From Vandiemenella viatica (Eukaryota; Arthropoda; Insecta; Orthoptera; Morabidae): a stretch of DNA of 64,000 nt. Position 1 is the first letter of the stretch; each line of letters begins with the position of its first letter. The stretch spans positions 347,286,932 to 347,350,931 of the forward strand of contig JARYHS010008074.1 of the NCBI GenBank assembly GCA_031002005.1, written 5' to 3'. The position numbers and the translations under genes were made by a program. Positions 46,970-58,739 of this stretch are shown here, piece by piece. A model generated the notes under the pieces. The model saw only the letters and a program-made list of their open reading frames with translations, did not search any database and was not told where the DNA came from.

Positions 46970-47400
46970 CATATCAACCCAATCCCATTATATCCCGAAA
47001 ACTAAGCAAGACATCAAAAAATTTTATTCTTTATTTTCGATTTGTCTCGTCGTATTACATAAGACTCGATCATTAAATTTCACTTTTGCGAAATTTTTCT
47101 TCTGCATTTCAACTCAAGGCACCTCACTTTTGATACAGTATATCTCGAGAACTAGGCGAAAATATAGAAAATTTTTATTCTTTGTTTTTTATTTGTCTCG
47201 TGTTTTTAAATAAGAATCCGTCATCAAATTTGACTTTGACCAATTTTTTCTTCTGAATTTCAACCAAAAACATTTCACGTTTGAGACAGAATATCTCGAA
47301 AACTAAGCATGATATCAAAAAATTTTATTCTTCATTTTTTATTTGTCTCATCGAGTTACATAATAATCCATCACCAGATTACGGCGTTACGTTTATCCTA
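46970..47400. repeat. Three-unit tandem repeat, ~130-145 bp
   Basis: ATATCTCGAGAACTAGGC/AT..CGAAAACTAAGC, AAAATTTTTATTCTTT and TTTATTTGTCTCGT recur at about 46990, 47140 and 47290. Each is followed by CATCAAATTTGACTTT and TTCTTCTGAATTTCAAC. The block ends in TCCTAGAGTCCCCT. A two-unit relative is at 61120-61390. Confidence 0.75.
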
Positions 47401-47822
47401 GAGTCCCCTTGAGGTTTTTGTATGGGTTCGGCCTAGCCCCCTACTCCTCCTCCTCCCGGCTTCACTTCAATGCGTGGTGAAGGTTGAATGCAATTCATGC
47501 AAGACCTAGTGATAGGATTTAGTTTGTTCTCACAGTCGATATGTTAATCATGATTTCTGATGCGAAGTCGGCAAGCTTAGAAATAAATTCGTATGCATTT
47601 AGTTTAGTTCTCATAGTCGATTCAATGAATAATTGAAAATTAATGCATTATATACAAAACGAATCACGAAGGAACTACCGATCGGATTTCGGTTTTCCTC
47701 GCAGACGATATATTTTTTTTGTGATTGCAGCGTACGAGTACAATACAATACAATCATTTTCTACTGATTCCAGTATAAGAGACTGGCTCTGTGGGATTTG
47801 GAAAGTTGTCAATTTACAGATA

Positions 47823-48010
47823 AGCAATTGCACAACAAAGTAATACGTACACTAGAAGATGTAAGTACAGCTATAGCATACATGGTACATTAAACAATTG
47901 CATAACAAAATAATACATATACCAGATGATATAGTCATAGCATACGTTGCATAACAAAATAATACAGACACCAGATGGTGTACAGTCATTGCATACATGG
48001 TACATTAATT
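47823..48010. repeat. Three-unit tandem repeat at the 3' side of a minus-strand LINE
   Basis: GCATAACAAAATAATACA and CCAGATGATATAG..ATAGCATAC recur with ~55-70 bp spacing. It lies directly past the C-terminal end of the LINE at 48040-50130, so it is probably that element's repetitive 3' untranslated region. Confidence 0.6.
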
Positions 48011-48039
48011 ATGTCAACTACATTTAAAACAAATTACTG

Positions 48040-50130
48040 GCAGTTTATTTTGTAGATACGTTAGAAATAAATTCTTCGACAGAGTAGAATGAATTGTCAA
48101 TTAAAAATTCTATCAATTTTTTCCTGAATTTAATCTTATCATCTGCTAGACATTTAATATGTGTTGGGAGCTTATTGAAGATATGTATCCCTGAATATCG
48201 GACCCCTTTTTGAACAAATGACAATGACTTTTAATCCTTACGAAGATCATTTTTACTTCTAGTGCCATAATTGTGTATTTTACTATTTGTTTCAAACAAG
48301 GTGTAATTTGTGACTACAAAGGACATTAAGTGTATATAAACTCAGCCACCAATGTTAAAATCCTTATCTTCTTGAATAGCTATGTACATGAAGTTCTATT
48401 GCTAACCCCACACATAATTCTTATTTTTCGCTTTTGGGCTCTGAACACTTTATCTCTATAGGTAGAATTGCCCCACAATATTACTCCATATGACAATGAG
48501 GAGTGAAAATAAGCAAAATAAACTCGCTGCCTTATACGGAGATCACTTATAGGTGAAATTATACGAATGCAAATGTGGCTGCACCCAATCGCTTTAGTAA
48601 GTCAGAAACATGTATCTTTCAATTTAAATTACGATCAATATGCAAACCTAGAAATTTCACACACTCTACCTCTTGAATGGACTGGACTTCAAATTTTACG
48701 TCTATGTTAATCTATGTGATGTTCTGAATTCCATATACTGAGTTTTATCAAAGTTTAAAGACAAACCATTAGTTATAAACCATTTATTAATTGGTTCAAA
48801 GATAAAATTTGAAATATATTCTGTAGATAAATGTGGAGTATTTTTAATTCTTATTTTGTATCATGTGCAAATTGGACAAATTTTGAGTTTTTAGATGAAA
48901 CACAGGTAAGATCATTTCTATATATTAAAAAAAAAATAGTGGCCCCAATATAGAACCCTGGGGTACTCCACATCTGATTAATTAGCACTCAGAAAACAGT
49001 GTACCACTTAAGGCACTTTCTGTTTTCTATTCAGACGGTAAGAACTAAGCCATTTATTAACAATGCCATGTATATCACAATAATTTAATTGCTGTATCAG
49101 AATTTTATGATATTCGGAGTCAAATGTCTTGGATAAGTCACAAAAAATTCCCACAGGAATTAATTTATCATTTATTCCAAATATAGCTTGTTATGCTGAA
49201 TTTGAAAACCAAATTGTGATTTAGTTTGAATATTATTATTTTTAAGGTGCTCATAAACTCTATTGTACATTGCTTTCTCGAAAACTTTGGAGAATGATGT
49301 TAGCAATGAAATAGGACGGTAATTCGATAGACTGACTTATCTCCCTTTTTATAGAGTGGTTTAACTATTGCATACTAGAGCCTTTTTAGAAAAGTACCCT
49401 GAAGCAAAGATATATTAAACAGATAACTTAGTATATTACTTAATTCTGTGGAGCACAGTTTAATTAATCTGCTGGAAATCGCATCATAACAACTTGAGTA
49501 TTTGCTATTAAAGGACCTGATAATTTTTCTTACTTCTTCTGGAGTACCTAAATTTACAGACATGGTGTTAAATTTTTCTTGGGAGCCTGTTTTGACAAAA
49601 TCCGTACTGTGTGTCACTGAGCTATTGTCGGTCAGTTTATCAGCGACAGATAAAAAATGTTTATTAAATTTATCAGCAATTGAAAAATTAGATATTACTG
49701 AATTTTTTGAAATTTTTATAGGTTGGTAGAGCAAAAAAAAAAAAAAAAATCTACGAATGACGCGAAAGTAGACCTCATGGGGGGAAGCAAGGTCTCAAAA
49801 AGTTGCGAGATCGATTAGTAGAGGGTGTCTCTGTACAAATCTCACGTCATTTTGGGGTGGGGGGTCCGAGCAGATCTCACGTAGTACAGGCTTCAAAATG
49901 TTGATCAAGACAATACTTGTTAATACTTATATCATCAAACCTATAACCATTTCTAATAAAAGTGACAACTTCTCCTGTCTCCATGTTTGTTCTGTATTAA
50001 TGAGAAGCTAAATTAAAGTCTGTTACATTTAACATACCTATTCCTGTGGTTATATGGTGTTCAGACAAACATGACATCATATTGAAAAATGACGCCTGCG
50101 AAAAGTGTGAAATTTTATATGGCATCATAT
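48040..50130 (-). pseudogene. CR1/L2-like LINE, degraded, with an insertion
   Basis: On the minus strand, in order from high coordinates, there are an endonuclease fragment near 50080-49900 (HHITTGIGMLN, TFIRNGYRFDD) and a frame at 49375-49734 with FNKHFLSVADKL and DAISSRLIKLC (region before RT motif A). At about 49140-49100, decayed DLSKTFDS (motif A-like) sequence appears, and near 48960-48940 a GVPQGSILGP-like stretch. The C-terminal end at 48290-48050 reads YGTRSKNDLR, HIFNKLPTHIK and FYSVEEFIS. The last blocks match the LINE at 62941-64000, so both belong to one family. A C/G-rich segment at 49745-49890 is inserted. Many stops and frameshifts are present. Confidence 0.75.
49745..49895. 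repeat. Insertion with G tracts inside the LINE
   Basis: After an A run (49732-49749), GGGTGTCTCTGTACAAATCTC, a G-rich GGGGTGGGGGGTC and GAGCAGATCTCACGTAG interrupt the LINE between its endonuclease and RT parts. The G tract plus GAGATTT-like phrases resemble the C-tract ends at 21190 and 24555 when inverted, but the match is loose. Confidence 0.4.
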
Positions 50131-50139
50131 TACTCGGAG

Positions 50140-50430
50140 GAATTGTGTTCCATTTTTTTCATCTCTGGCGGTGTGTAAGATTGTGACCATGGAGGAAGGA
50201 CCTTCCTCCATGCTTGTGATGAGACTTAATCCTTTTAAGAGAGAAGTCCACAGATTATCAGTTAACGAATGAAGTTGTAGCGGCGGCTACTTTTAAATAT
50301 AATAAGACTATAACCGAAATAAAGTTTGTAAATTTAAGATAGGTTTGAAAAAATTAGTATGGGCCACTGTTAATGATCTATAGAGAAGGAAATACCCAGT
50401 TTTAAAAACTGTGTCTGTATGTTTGGATTA
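50140..50430. other. No gene seen
   Basis: Short AT-rich spacer between two LINE fragments. Confidence 0.35.
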
Positions 50431-50439
50431 ATGGAATTC

Positions 50440-50750
50440 ACACAATAACTACTGGAAGGATTTTTATAGGTGCGTAAGGAAATTTCATGAAGTCATGTGA
50501 AGTAGGGCCAGCTGGGTAGCTGTCTTTCACACGATCTGTTCTTCAGAAACCCGTATTGGTATGGTAAACCGGTAATAAATTCGTTTTCGTATAAGAACTT
50601 CATAATATTTTATGTTCCTTAACACTACTGCAAGCAGATATTAGAGATATAGGTCGATAGTTCCTGAATCTGTTCTATCTTCTTTCGTTTAAAATGGGAA
50701 TTACTTGCTCAATTTTCGAGACAGCAAATACTTTTTTACCTTGTAAGGAT
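50440..50750 (-). pseudogene. LINE reverse-transcriptase fragment (RT motif 1 region)
   Basis: The minus strand reads KIEQVIPILNERR, then RFRNYRPISLISACS, the V.PI.KKGD..NYRPISLL.. block of CR1/L2-type RTs. The fragment ends where the hAT element starts at about 50758. No continuation was recognised on the far side of the hAT element. Confidence 0.6.
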
Positions 50751-50757
50751 TTACGAC

Positions 50758-53336
50758 TAGAGGATTCGATCCCGGGATCCCGAAAACTGTGTCGTATTTT
50801 AGTGTAAAAGTGTGTAAAATATCCGCTTCTCGTCGTGTAAGTAATGATATTTTTTTTTTGTTAATTGGTGATAATCAATGAATTTATTTAAAAACAACAA
50901 TGTATTAATGTGTCTGAGTAAATATAGATTAAAAACAACGAGTGTTATGTTCTGTAGCTCTAAGAGATTATGTTTATGTTGTGCATAGACTTAAATGTCA
51001 CAATCCAAAGAAAGTTTTTATGTGAAACATAAAAAAGATGAAGATGTTTCGTCCGTGTGGAGTCATTTTTTAGTCAATAAAGTGGGTAGCTCAGCACAAT
51101 GTTAGCGTTGTTTATCTATTTTAAAGTCCTTAGGAGGATCGACCAAAGGCCTACATACTCATCTATCTTCAAAACACTCCGTGAAAGTAGATTCTGCTAA
51201 GGCATGTTTCTATCGGGCCAAAATAATGAAGGAGCACCTTTGAAAAGAAAAATTACGTCAGTCGCCGACTATTTTGTTAAGTTTGATACTCTCGACGATG
51301 TTTTGGCCCGTATGACTGCGCTAGATGGTTTTCCTTTTAGCGTATTTATGACATCAAAAGATTTAAGATCTTTACTATTAGCAAAAGGTTACTCAGACTT
51401 ACCTAAATCTGCTTAAACAATCCGCAACAGAGTAGTAGACTACAGTCGAAACATAAAAAAACAAATGGCAGCTGAACTATCTACATTGAAAAAAGGATGT
51501 CAACGATTTAGTCTCAGTTTTGATGAATGGACGTCTACTTCTAATAAGAGATATATGAATTTAAATATTCATTCAGGCAAACAAAATTGGAATTTGGGAC
51601 TTATTCGAATTAATAAATCGCTGACAGCCGAAACTTGTGTTCATACACTAAAAAAGCGGATTTTGGAGTTCCATATCTCATTAGATACCGATATTGTGGC
51701 AATAGTGACTGATGGTCCAAATGTAATGCTGAAGGTTGGAAAACATGTTAATGCAGAACACCAAGTTTGTTTTGCACATGGTATTCATTTAGCCGTTTTT
51801 TATTTATTGTATGAAAACACACCTGCAAATGAGCCTACCATTGATGATATAGATGATTCGGATGATGATAATGAAGAACTAGACTCAGGATTAGCCATTG
51901 AAACTGGAAATGGACGGGATTTGACTAATGATCGAAATACTAATGAAGTAATAAAGAAAGTTCGTAAAGTGGTTTTTATTTTCAAAAGAGCATCCTTGAA
52001 AAATGATACAATACTTCAAAAATATGTTAAAAAAGAACATGGAAGAGAGCTTAATTTACTTCTCGACTGTAAAACGCGTTGGAATAGTTTCTTTACAATG
52101 TTAGAGTGATTTGATCTTTTTAAAAATAGCGTAAAATAGGCACTTATTGATCTAAATAATCCTGTACAATTTGAGGAATCAGATTTTCAACTCATTAATG
52201 AGATAATCAAGGTTTTGGCGCCAGTAAAATTATCCGTAGAAGCACTTTGTCGTTCTGATGCCAATTTGTGCACGGCTGATGCGACACTCAGGTTTCTTTT
52301 TCAACAATTGCGTGAAAATTACTCAATTTTGGCTTCCAAATTGAAGACAGATTTATTGAACCGTATGAAAGGTCGTAGACGAAATGAGTTAAGTGGAGTA
52401 TTAAACTATCTACAAAATCCTCATACTGAGACTACTGAGAGTAAAAATTTGGATACTGATTGTGATGTAAAGGAGTTATTTTCAAGTCCAAGCAAGATTG
52501 CAATTAAAAAACATATTATTTCGTTAACTGCAAGGATGGAAAAAAATGATACTGAAGAAAATGATATGAAAATTGAACCTGTGCATACAACTAGTAAAAC
52601 CGATTTGACATTGAAAGAAAAGCTTCAGAACGAAATAGAAAACAGCATGAAAACTATACATCCAAAAGTATATAAATAAACTGATTTTTCTAAGATAATT
52701 AAACAAGAAATGAATCTTTATGAAAAAAGTTCCTCACGAGGTTGTAATTTGGAGAAGATTTATAAAAATTTATTGACGATTCCTCCAACTTCCATCGAGC
52801 CTGAACGCGCTTTTTCCGCCTCTTCATATTTGTGCAACAAATTGAGAAGTATGCTTTCGGATGAGACATAGGATGCGTTGTTATTCCTTAGGTTTTATTT
52901 TCGTGGCTTAAATAAGTAGTTTATAAAGTTTCTGGTCGATTTAATTTACAACTTGAGTACTTATGAACATTGATCTCTTTAGCATATAGTCTTCTTTATG
53001 GTATAACTAAACAAGTCGTAAGAAGTTGATTTTTTTAAAGTTTATTGTAGAATAAAAAAAAAAAAGGTAGGCAATTATGAAACTATTTCATAAATTATTT
53101 ACAGAAGTGCCTAGTTTGTTATTTATTTCATAAGAAGAAAGTACAATTTTGTTTTGTTTTTTGAAGATTTAACTAAAAATTTAAAATAAAGAGTTGATTT
53201 TGATATGTTTTACTTTCTTTTTGTTACCGCTTTCTATTACCAATACAATCCCGGGACTATACCGGGATCCCTAGATTGACTGTAGATAATCCCGAAATCC
53301 CGGGATTAGAAAAATCGACCAGGATCGAATCCTCTA
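50758..53336 (+). mobile_element. hAT transposon with transposase pseudogene, ~2.6 kb
   Basis: The ends TAGAGGATTCGATC and, inverted, TAGAGGATTCGATCC are imperfectly continued by CCCGGGATCCCG-like sequence on both sides, giving inverted termini. The size fits an autonomous hAT element. It carries a broken transposase gene (next entry). I could not find an exact 8 bp target duplication: the flanks are TTTACGAC and TGTAGGAC. Confidence 0.8.
50995..52920 (+). pseudogene. hAT (BED-finger) transposase, broken by stops and shifts
   Basis: From ATG at 50995 the first frame shows a BED zinc finger: VWSHFLVNK, a C..C pair with a stop (TAG near 51106) between the cysteines, and HTHLSSKH. The frame at 51465-52109 contains FSLSFDEWTS (first catalytic Asp region), IVAIVTDGPNVM (second Asp region), HQVCFAHGIHLAV (the CxxH-like insertion helix) and LLLDCKTRWNSFFTML. 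The frame at 52215-52679 covers the linker. The dimerisation end is seen at 52790-52915: TSIEPERAFS, LCNKLRSMLSDE, stop, DALLFLRFYF. At least three stops (51106, 52107, 52870) and one frameshift make it inactive, though the decay is mild. Confidence 0.88.
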
Positions 53337-53351
53337 TGTAGGACGTATAAA

Positions 53352-53492
53352 CATTGGCGGATCTAGGAATTTTCCGAGCCACGTCAAAAACTGTGAGAAA
53401 GCCGCCCCTCGAACATTAATTTGCCATCTCCATCGTCACTACCCTGAGTGTCGCCACACATTTTGCCCCATCCCCCTAGATCCGGCTCTGTA
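53352..53492. repeat. Short hAT-MITE-like repeat
   Basis: CATTGGCGGATCTAGGAATT at the left and CTAGATCCGGCTCTG at the right are near-inverted ends; AATTTTCCGA is shared with the nested copy at 54780. A clean target duplication is not visible. Confidence 0.55.
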
Positions 53493-53494
53493 TA

Positions 53495-54165
53495 TATCAG
53501 ACGAAATGGTTCAATTACCAAGATGTACTCTGAAAATATACTTCCTGGGATACCATGGATCTCGGTGCTTTTCCTCAATTCAGGAGTTCTAATTCCTTTA
53601 CAAGACGTGCATTATGAATTCGTAACAAAACCCTCTAACTCCACAGGACGTGATAAAATGAGTATGTTTTCCATTTTTTAATTAGAGAATGAATTTTTAA
53701 ATTTGCTGTTAATACGTTAGTCTTGACGCGGCTTTTATTAATGTCATATATGTTGGCATCTTATTGTCACTACATTTTTTTTTTTATCACGACCAAAATT
53801 TCTTACCCAGATGAGGGTATACTCAGGTATTCAGAGCGCATTTGCATACCACATTTTCGTGAGGTTTTCATACGTGATGAATTGTCCAGTAAAATTCGTT
53901 AGCATGAATGAGGAATAATCAAATTAAATAGCAATGAGTGCGGTGTATAGCATTGGGTTGCATGCATTAAGTACAAGGAAATTTCAAAATATTTAAATAC
54001 TTTTTGTGATTTACAACATCGGTTAGAACTATAACTGTACATTGCAGGGGGGCTGAATACTGTAGAAGGATGCAAGAGTTTGAGAGAGGCTATGTTAACC
54101 TATTCCAACAAAATATCAGCCTCTCATTCACCTAATGTACTCTGTTTGCCCATACTAGGCTCTGT
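53495..54165. other. No gene seen
   Basis: AT-rich sequence with short frames only. Confidence 0.45.
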
Positions 54166-54701
54166 TGGGTGAATGAGTCCGGGTATAAGGAGTCAACCAC
54201 TGCTTGCAATCGGTCCACCGAAAGGAGGGTGGAAGATTGGGCACCCTGTTGACCTTGGTAAGAGTCCCTTGAAACTGACGAATCAAAAATTATCAACAGT
54301 GTGGGGATATAGGAGGCAATGGGAAGCTGCTGCGTTAAAAATCCAAAGGGTGTCCAGAGGTAATATAATCCTGTCAATTTGCATATAGTACGTCGGCTTC
54401 TTTCTGGGGAAAATATACCAGAGTTAAAATTGCCCCCCCAGTTGGATCTCAGAATGGATGGAAGCTATCTACGAGTAGTAGCATGGAATGTTAGAAGTCT
54501 GAATTGGACTGGTGCTTTAGAAAACTTCCAAATGGAGAGTGATTAGTGAGATTAAGTTGAAGGATGAACAGGATTTTTTGTCTGGGGAACACAGAATATT
54601 TAGCGCAAAAGCTGTCAGCGGAGTTGTGCGGGATTTGTAATAAAAAAGAGATTAGGGAAATGGATGAGTTATTATGAATAGTTTAGTGGCAGGATTACTT
54701 G

Positions 54702-54709
54702 ATGAGGAT
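54702..54709 (+). repeat. Target-site duplication of hAT MITE, left
   Basis: ATGAGGAT, identical to 55083-55090. Confidence 0.85.
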
Positions 54710-55082
54710 CAGGCCCGCCGCTAGCTGTTTGAACGCCCGCGTGCAATACCGATTATGCCGCCCCCTGTCTAACTACAGCCAGTGGTGGATCTAGGAATTT
54801 TCCGAACCGGGTCAAAAGAATGTGAGATTGCCGCCCCTTCAAACAAAAATTGCCGCCCCCATTGTTGCCACACCGAGTGTTGCCGGCCGCCTGAAGCAGC
54901 TGTTGAGCTAAAAAAAAAAAGGTCGCCCGCTCCAAATTTCGTCGCGGCGACAATGGAATGACAACTATCCCGGGGCGGCGACTGTCGATCACTCGATTTG
55001 CGGCCCCTCTCGACCTGCCACCCCTCTCGACCTGCCGCCCGCGTGCGGTGCACGCCTTGCACGCCCGCTTACGGCGGCCCTG
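54710..55082. mobile_element. hAT MITE, 373 bp, with a nested relative
   Basis: Ends CAGGCCCGCCGCTAGC and, inverted, CAGGGCCGCCGTAAGC, with the exact 8 bp duplication ATGAGGAT. It is strikingly GC-rich (GCCGCCCC blocks). Inside, from about 54780, CAGTGGTGGATCTAGGAATT starts a second MITE-like sequence related to 53352-53492. It interrupts the endonuclease region of the RTE-like LINE. Confidence 0.88.
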
Positions 55083-55090
55083 ATGAGGAT
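55083..55090 (+). repeat. Target-site duplication of hAT MITE, right
   Basis: ATGAGGAT, partner of 54702-54709. Confidence 0.85.
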
Positions 55091-55615
55091 AGAACTTATA
55101 TTAATATAAGTATATATTTCAACGTCGCAGGAAGATGATGAAGAAATAGAGGAAAAATATAATGAAATTGAAGAACTAATCTAATGTTTGAACGGAGAGA
55201 GAAATCTAACAATGATTGGTTATTGGATTGTTGTAATGGGAGAAGGAATAGAGTGAAACACTGCATGAAGTTTTGTTTTGGAAGAAAAGAATTAGTGAGG
55301 AAGCATGTTGGTAGAATTTTGTGAATAATTTAAACTCTTCGTGGCGAACACGCTATTTAAGAAGCAAGCATGGAGGATATAACCTATAAACGTCCAGGGA
55401 ATATAAGTAAATATCAGCAAGGTTATATCATGGCTGAACAGAGATTCAGAAACCAAATTCTTGTTTGTAAAGTTTTCCCAGGATTTGATCCTGATACAAA
55501 CTTCTATCTGATGATTACAAGAGAATTCAAGAGAATAATGAACCAATGCAGGTTTAACAGACTGAAAGTGAATAAACTGATAGTCCAGTCATTTAAGCTT
55601 AAATTAGGTAAGAAT

Positions 55616-58456
55616 CTCGGAATTCGAGATACCCAGCTGTAAGTCTGTAAATACTTGTATATTGACACCCTAAAAGTTGTCTCAAAACCTACATATGGTA
55701 GGGTGTACGCAACTATTAAATTTCAAGGTCAAAGGTCACAAAAATCGGTTTTTTGCGCTTTTTTTGTAAATATCTCATTTCCTATGGGTTTTTTGCTATT
55801 TGTATTTATTATCAATATTGTAGAATACAAAATTCTCTATAAATTCTGTCTAAAAAAATTTTTTATACGGTAAACCGTTTTCGAGATAGAGGGCGGAGAG
55901 CGCGCGGTCACAGCATCACTTCAGGTCAACCGGTGCCTCCGGTCGAAAACGCGCCATATATAGTTGATGAAATATCGATAAATCAATGATTATAAATATT
56001 TGTCAATTTTTATTGACTATTATATTATATTTTATCATTTTCTTCATGCATTAAATCTATATCTATTCAATAATACTGATAACCGTTTACTAAAATTAAA
56101 AAATAATTAAGGGAAAAACTTAAATCATAATATAATTATATTCCTATTTACACTAATAACATTTTAAATAGAAAATAATTAAGTGCGTCTTCTTTAAAAT
56201 CTGTAAATTTTAAAATCCTTCCACTACGTCAAAAATTATACCTGGGAATTATACGGGCCCCTATTATACACTACGGACCTTTCTATTTATAGCCAGTAGG
56301 GACAGATGTTCAATTGTATTGTATAGTTGCGACCGTCTTCTCTTTCTTTCAGTTTGAATCTTATCTTGGTAACTACGGACGTACAATTTCAAGAACTATG
56401 GCTGATTTGTGTTTTCTATGTAATAAGTCAGATTCGGGAGGTGAATCGCTTATTGAAGTAGTGCGCGGTATGAAATCTCTACGAACTGCAAGTGTCAAAC
56501 GAAACGACGGAAAAATTGATTATTTAAAATCAGTAACCTCTGTTAAAGTGCATGAAAAGTGCCGAAGTGTTTACATTAGTAAAAACTGTATCCAAGCAGC
56601 AAAACGGAAACAAGAAGAAGGAGAAACTATAACTTCTCCATTAGTGCTCCGTAAAAAACGAGGTGAAGTGTTTGATTTTAAGAATCAATGTTTATTTTGT
56701 GGCGAAGTTGCTGATGAGGCTGCAGAGAAAAAGAAAAGAGAAAAATACAGGCGGAAGATAAAAAATGTGGGTACTCGAGTTCAAAGATACTGTTATCAAA
56801 AAAGCAGAAGAACGTGGTGATGATTTCGGAGAATTGGTGAAAAGTCGTATAATTTTAAAGTATGATTTGATCGCTGCTGAAGCGAAGTACCATGCTGCTT
56901 GCTTTACAAACTTTTCAAATAAATCATCATCATCATCGCCTCTTGAGAAACTTCGTCAAGATAATCAAGTTACAGAAGCTATGTTAGAGATTTTCAATTA
57001 CATCGAAAATAATAATGATTCTCAATTAACACTAAAAGAGCTTAAAGATGTCTTGACAGGGTATGTGCCAGATGATAAAACTATCATTACAAGACTACAA
57101 CAGGAGTACTTAACCGATATCGTAATTACGAAGAAAGTTGGAGTTTCCACAATCATTTCTTTCCGTGATGCACAAGCTAATATTCTATCAAAAGCTTGGT
57201 ACGAAAGTAAAAAAATAGATCCTGAAGCAGAAAGGCTAAGAATTGTAGAAGCTGCAGCAGCAATTACTAGAGAAGATATCCGAACATCTATAGTTGATAA
57301 TCTTATCCACCTCCTAGTAAAATGTTGGATAATGTTAATCAAGAAATTCCAAAAACTTTATTACATTTCTTAGAAGAAGTCATCGTCAAAAACAGGAAAG
57401 GACAAATTGATCATTTAAAAACAAAATGTACTTCAATAAGCCATGCAATTATGGCTGCCATACGGGAACGTTCTTTTTCATCACAGTTACTTTTGAGCCT
57501 TTCTGTATTTCTTCACAGAAGATATGGATCTAAAAGACTATTGGATATTTTATCTAGTTTGGGATTTGCAGCCTCTTATAGTAATACAGTACAGTATGAA
57601 GTTTCAGCAGTTTATCACCCACAGCCTCGTATTTTATCATCAGAGTCAGGTGCACTTGTACAATACGTTGGAGACAATGCCGATATAAATGTCCAGACTC
57701 TTGATCGTAACAATACTCTTCATGTTATGGGGATTATTAAGATAGTAACTCCAAAAAATGCTGTTCTCTACGATGAACGGATACAAAAATGTACAACCAA
57801 ACCAAAAGCGAAAGAGTTGGCAGCCATATCACATGTATCTTTACAAGTTTACGATAAACCAGTCGTACAGTAAAGTTCAAGTTGAAAATCTGCATGAAGG
57901 TCGAGCACTAACAGAAAAAACAATCAACGGAACTAATTCCTATATTTTCATTAACAATTCTGCAATTACATGGGCAGGTAAGTGTTGTTAAATAAATTAA
58001 TACTGAATAAAAAGTGGATAGGTTAGGAAAAAAATGATAAAATATAATATAATAGTTAATAAAAATTGACAAATATTTATAATCATTGATTTATCGATAG
58101 TTCATCAACTATATATGGCGCGTTTTCGACCGGAGGCACCGGTTGACCTGAAGTGATGCTGTGACCGCGCGCTCTCCGCCCTCTATCTCGAAAACGGTTC
58201 ACCGTATAAAAAATTTTTTTAGACAAAATTTGTAGAGAATTTTGTATTCTACAATATTGATAATAAATACAAATAGCAAAAAACCCATAGGAAATGAGAT
58301 ATTTACAAAAAAAGCGCAAAAAACCGATTTTTGTGACCTTTGACCTTGAAATTTAATAGTTGCGTACACCCTACCATATGTAGGTTTTGAGACAACTTTT
58401 AGGGTGTCAATATACAAGTATTTACAAAATTACAGCTGGGTATCTCGAATTCCGAG
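55616..58456 (+). mobile_element. DNA transposon with ~430 bp terminal inverted repeats, family not named
   Basis: The left arm 55616-56042 and the right arm 58028-58456 are reverse complements over their whole length with few differences. They start CTCGGAATTCGAGATACCCA and include GGTAGGGTGTACGCAAC and a CG-rich GGCGGAGAGCGCGCGGTCAC. The 2.0 kb interior carries three plus-strand frames of one protein, separated by two frameshifts. Arms this long and this similar point to a fairly recent insertion, here into the RTE-like LINE. No unambiguous target duplication is seen. Confidence 0.85.
56314..57960 (+). pseudogene. Uncharacterised multi-cysteine protein of the long-TIR element, frameshifted
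   Basis: Three overlapping frames: 56314-56820 (likely start MADLCFLCNKS at 56398), 56765-57373 and 57322-57873. Features in order: an N-terminal C..C pair (CFLC) with VHEKCRS, a second CLFCGE pair with KYHAACF, a helical middle, HRRYGSKRLLDILSSLGF, then SESGALVQYVGDNADINVQT with LDRNNTLHVMG. The last block resembles a QFVADNVDHNxxTxDGxxTFHxMG signature that I associate with multicopy uncharacterised proteins of insects and other invertebrates. The stop at 57871, followed by TWAGKC just before the right arm, suggests the C-terminal half was lost. Whether it is a transposase is inference from its position between long inverted repeats. Confidence 0.7.
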
Positions 58457-58735
58457 GTGAACTTACTATAATGACTGGAGTATGAAACAATCTCTTATGA
58501 GAGAAAAATGTGCAGAGATTGTGGATGTGACTCTAAGAAATAACTATGAAGGAGTAAATAGATTACTAGGGAAATTGGCACTGTGCCATGTGTTCCGTCG
58601 CAATTAAATTAAGTTCAAATCAATTGATGGCAAATGGAATGCACTGAAGCGCTAAATAATCAAAACTGGTTAAGAAACATTAACATTTGGAAAAATGTCT
58701 CCCGTAAACCTTTGATGAAATAAAATAATTTTTCA
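58457..58735. other. Short flank between two elements
   Basis: Possibly the continuation of the interrupted RTE-like LINE (an open stretch from 58470 to 58600), but no motif is recognisable. Confidence 0.3.
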
Positions 58736-58739
58736 ACAC

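Larger units (their letters stand above)
54170..55615 (+). pseudogene. RTE-like LINE, 5' region and endonuclease, interrupted
   Basis: Translating in shifting frames gives VVAWNVRSLNWTGALE near 54475 (start of an AP-endonuclease domain), DEEIEEKYNEIEELI near 55140, a GDWNAVVGEG-like stretch near 55215 (catalytic region), MLVEFC near 55305, KRPGNIS near 55390 and EQRFRN, CKVFPG near 55435-55480. This order is that of RTE-type endonucleases annotated in many genomes as craniofacial-development-protein-2-like. It is broken by a 373 bp MITE and cut at 55615 by the DNA transposon. The reverse transcriptase part is not seen. Confidence 0.7.

Noticed and set aside
50750..53345. Target duplication TTTACGAC/TGTAGGAC for the large hAT element
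   Set aside because: Too few matching positions; either the ends are off by some bases or the duplication has decayed.
56898..56940. Serine run (TCATCATCATCATCG) as a functional low-complexity domain
   Set aside because: A short trinucleotide repeat in a frameshifted element gene; no reason to assign function.
55600..58470. Target duplication GGTAAGAAT/GGTGAACTT for the long-TIR element
   Set aside because: Only a partial match with several possible end positions.
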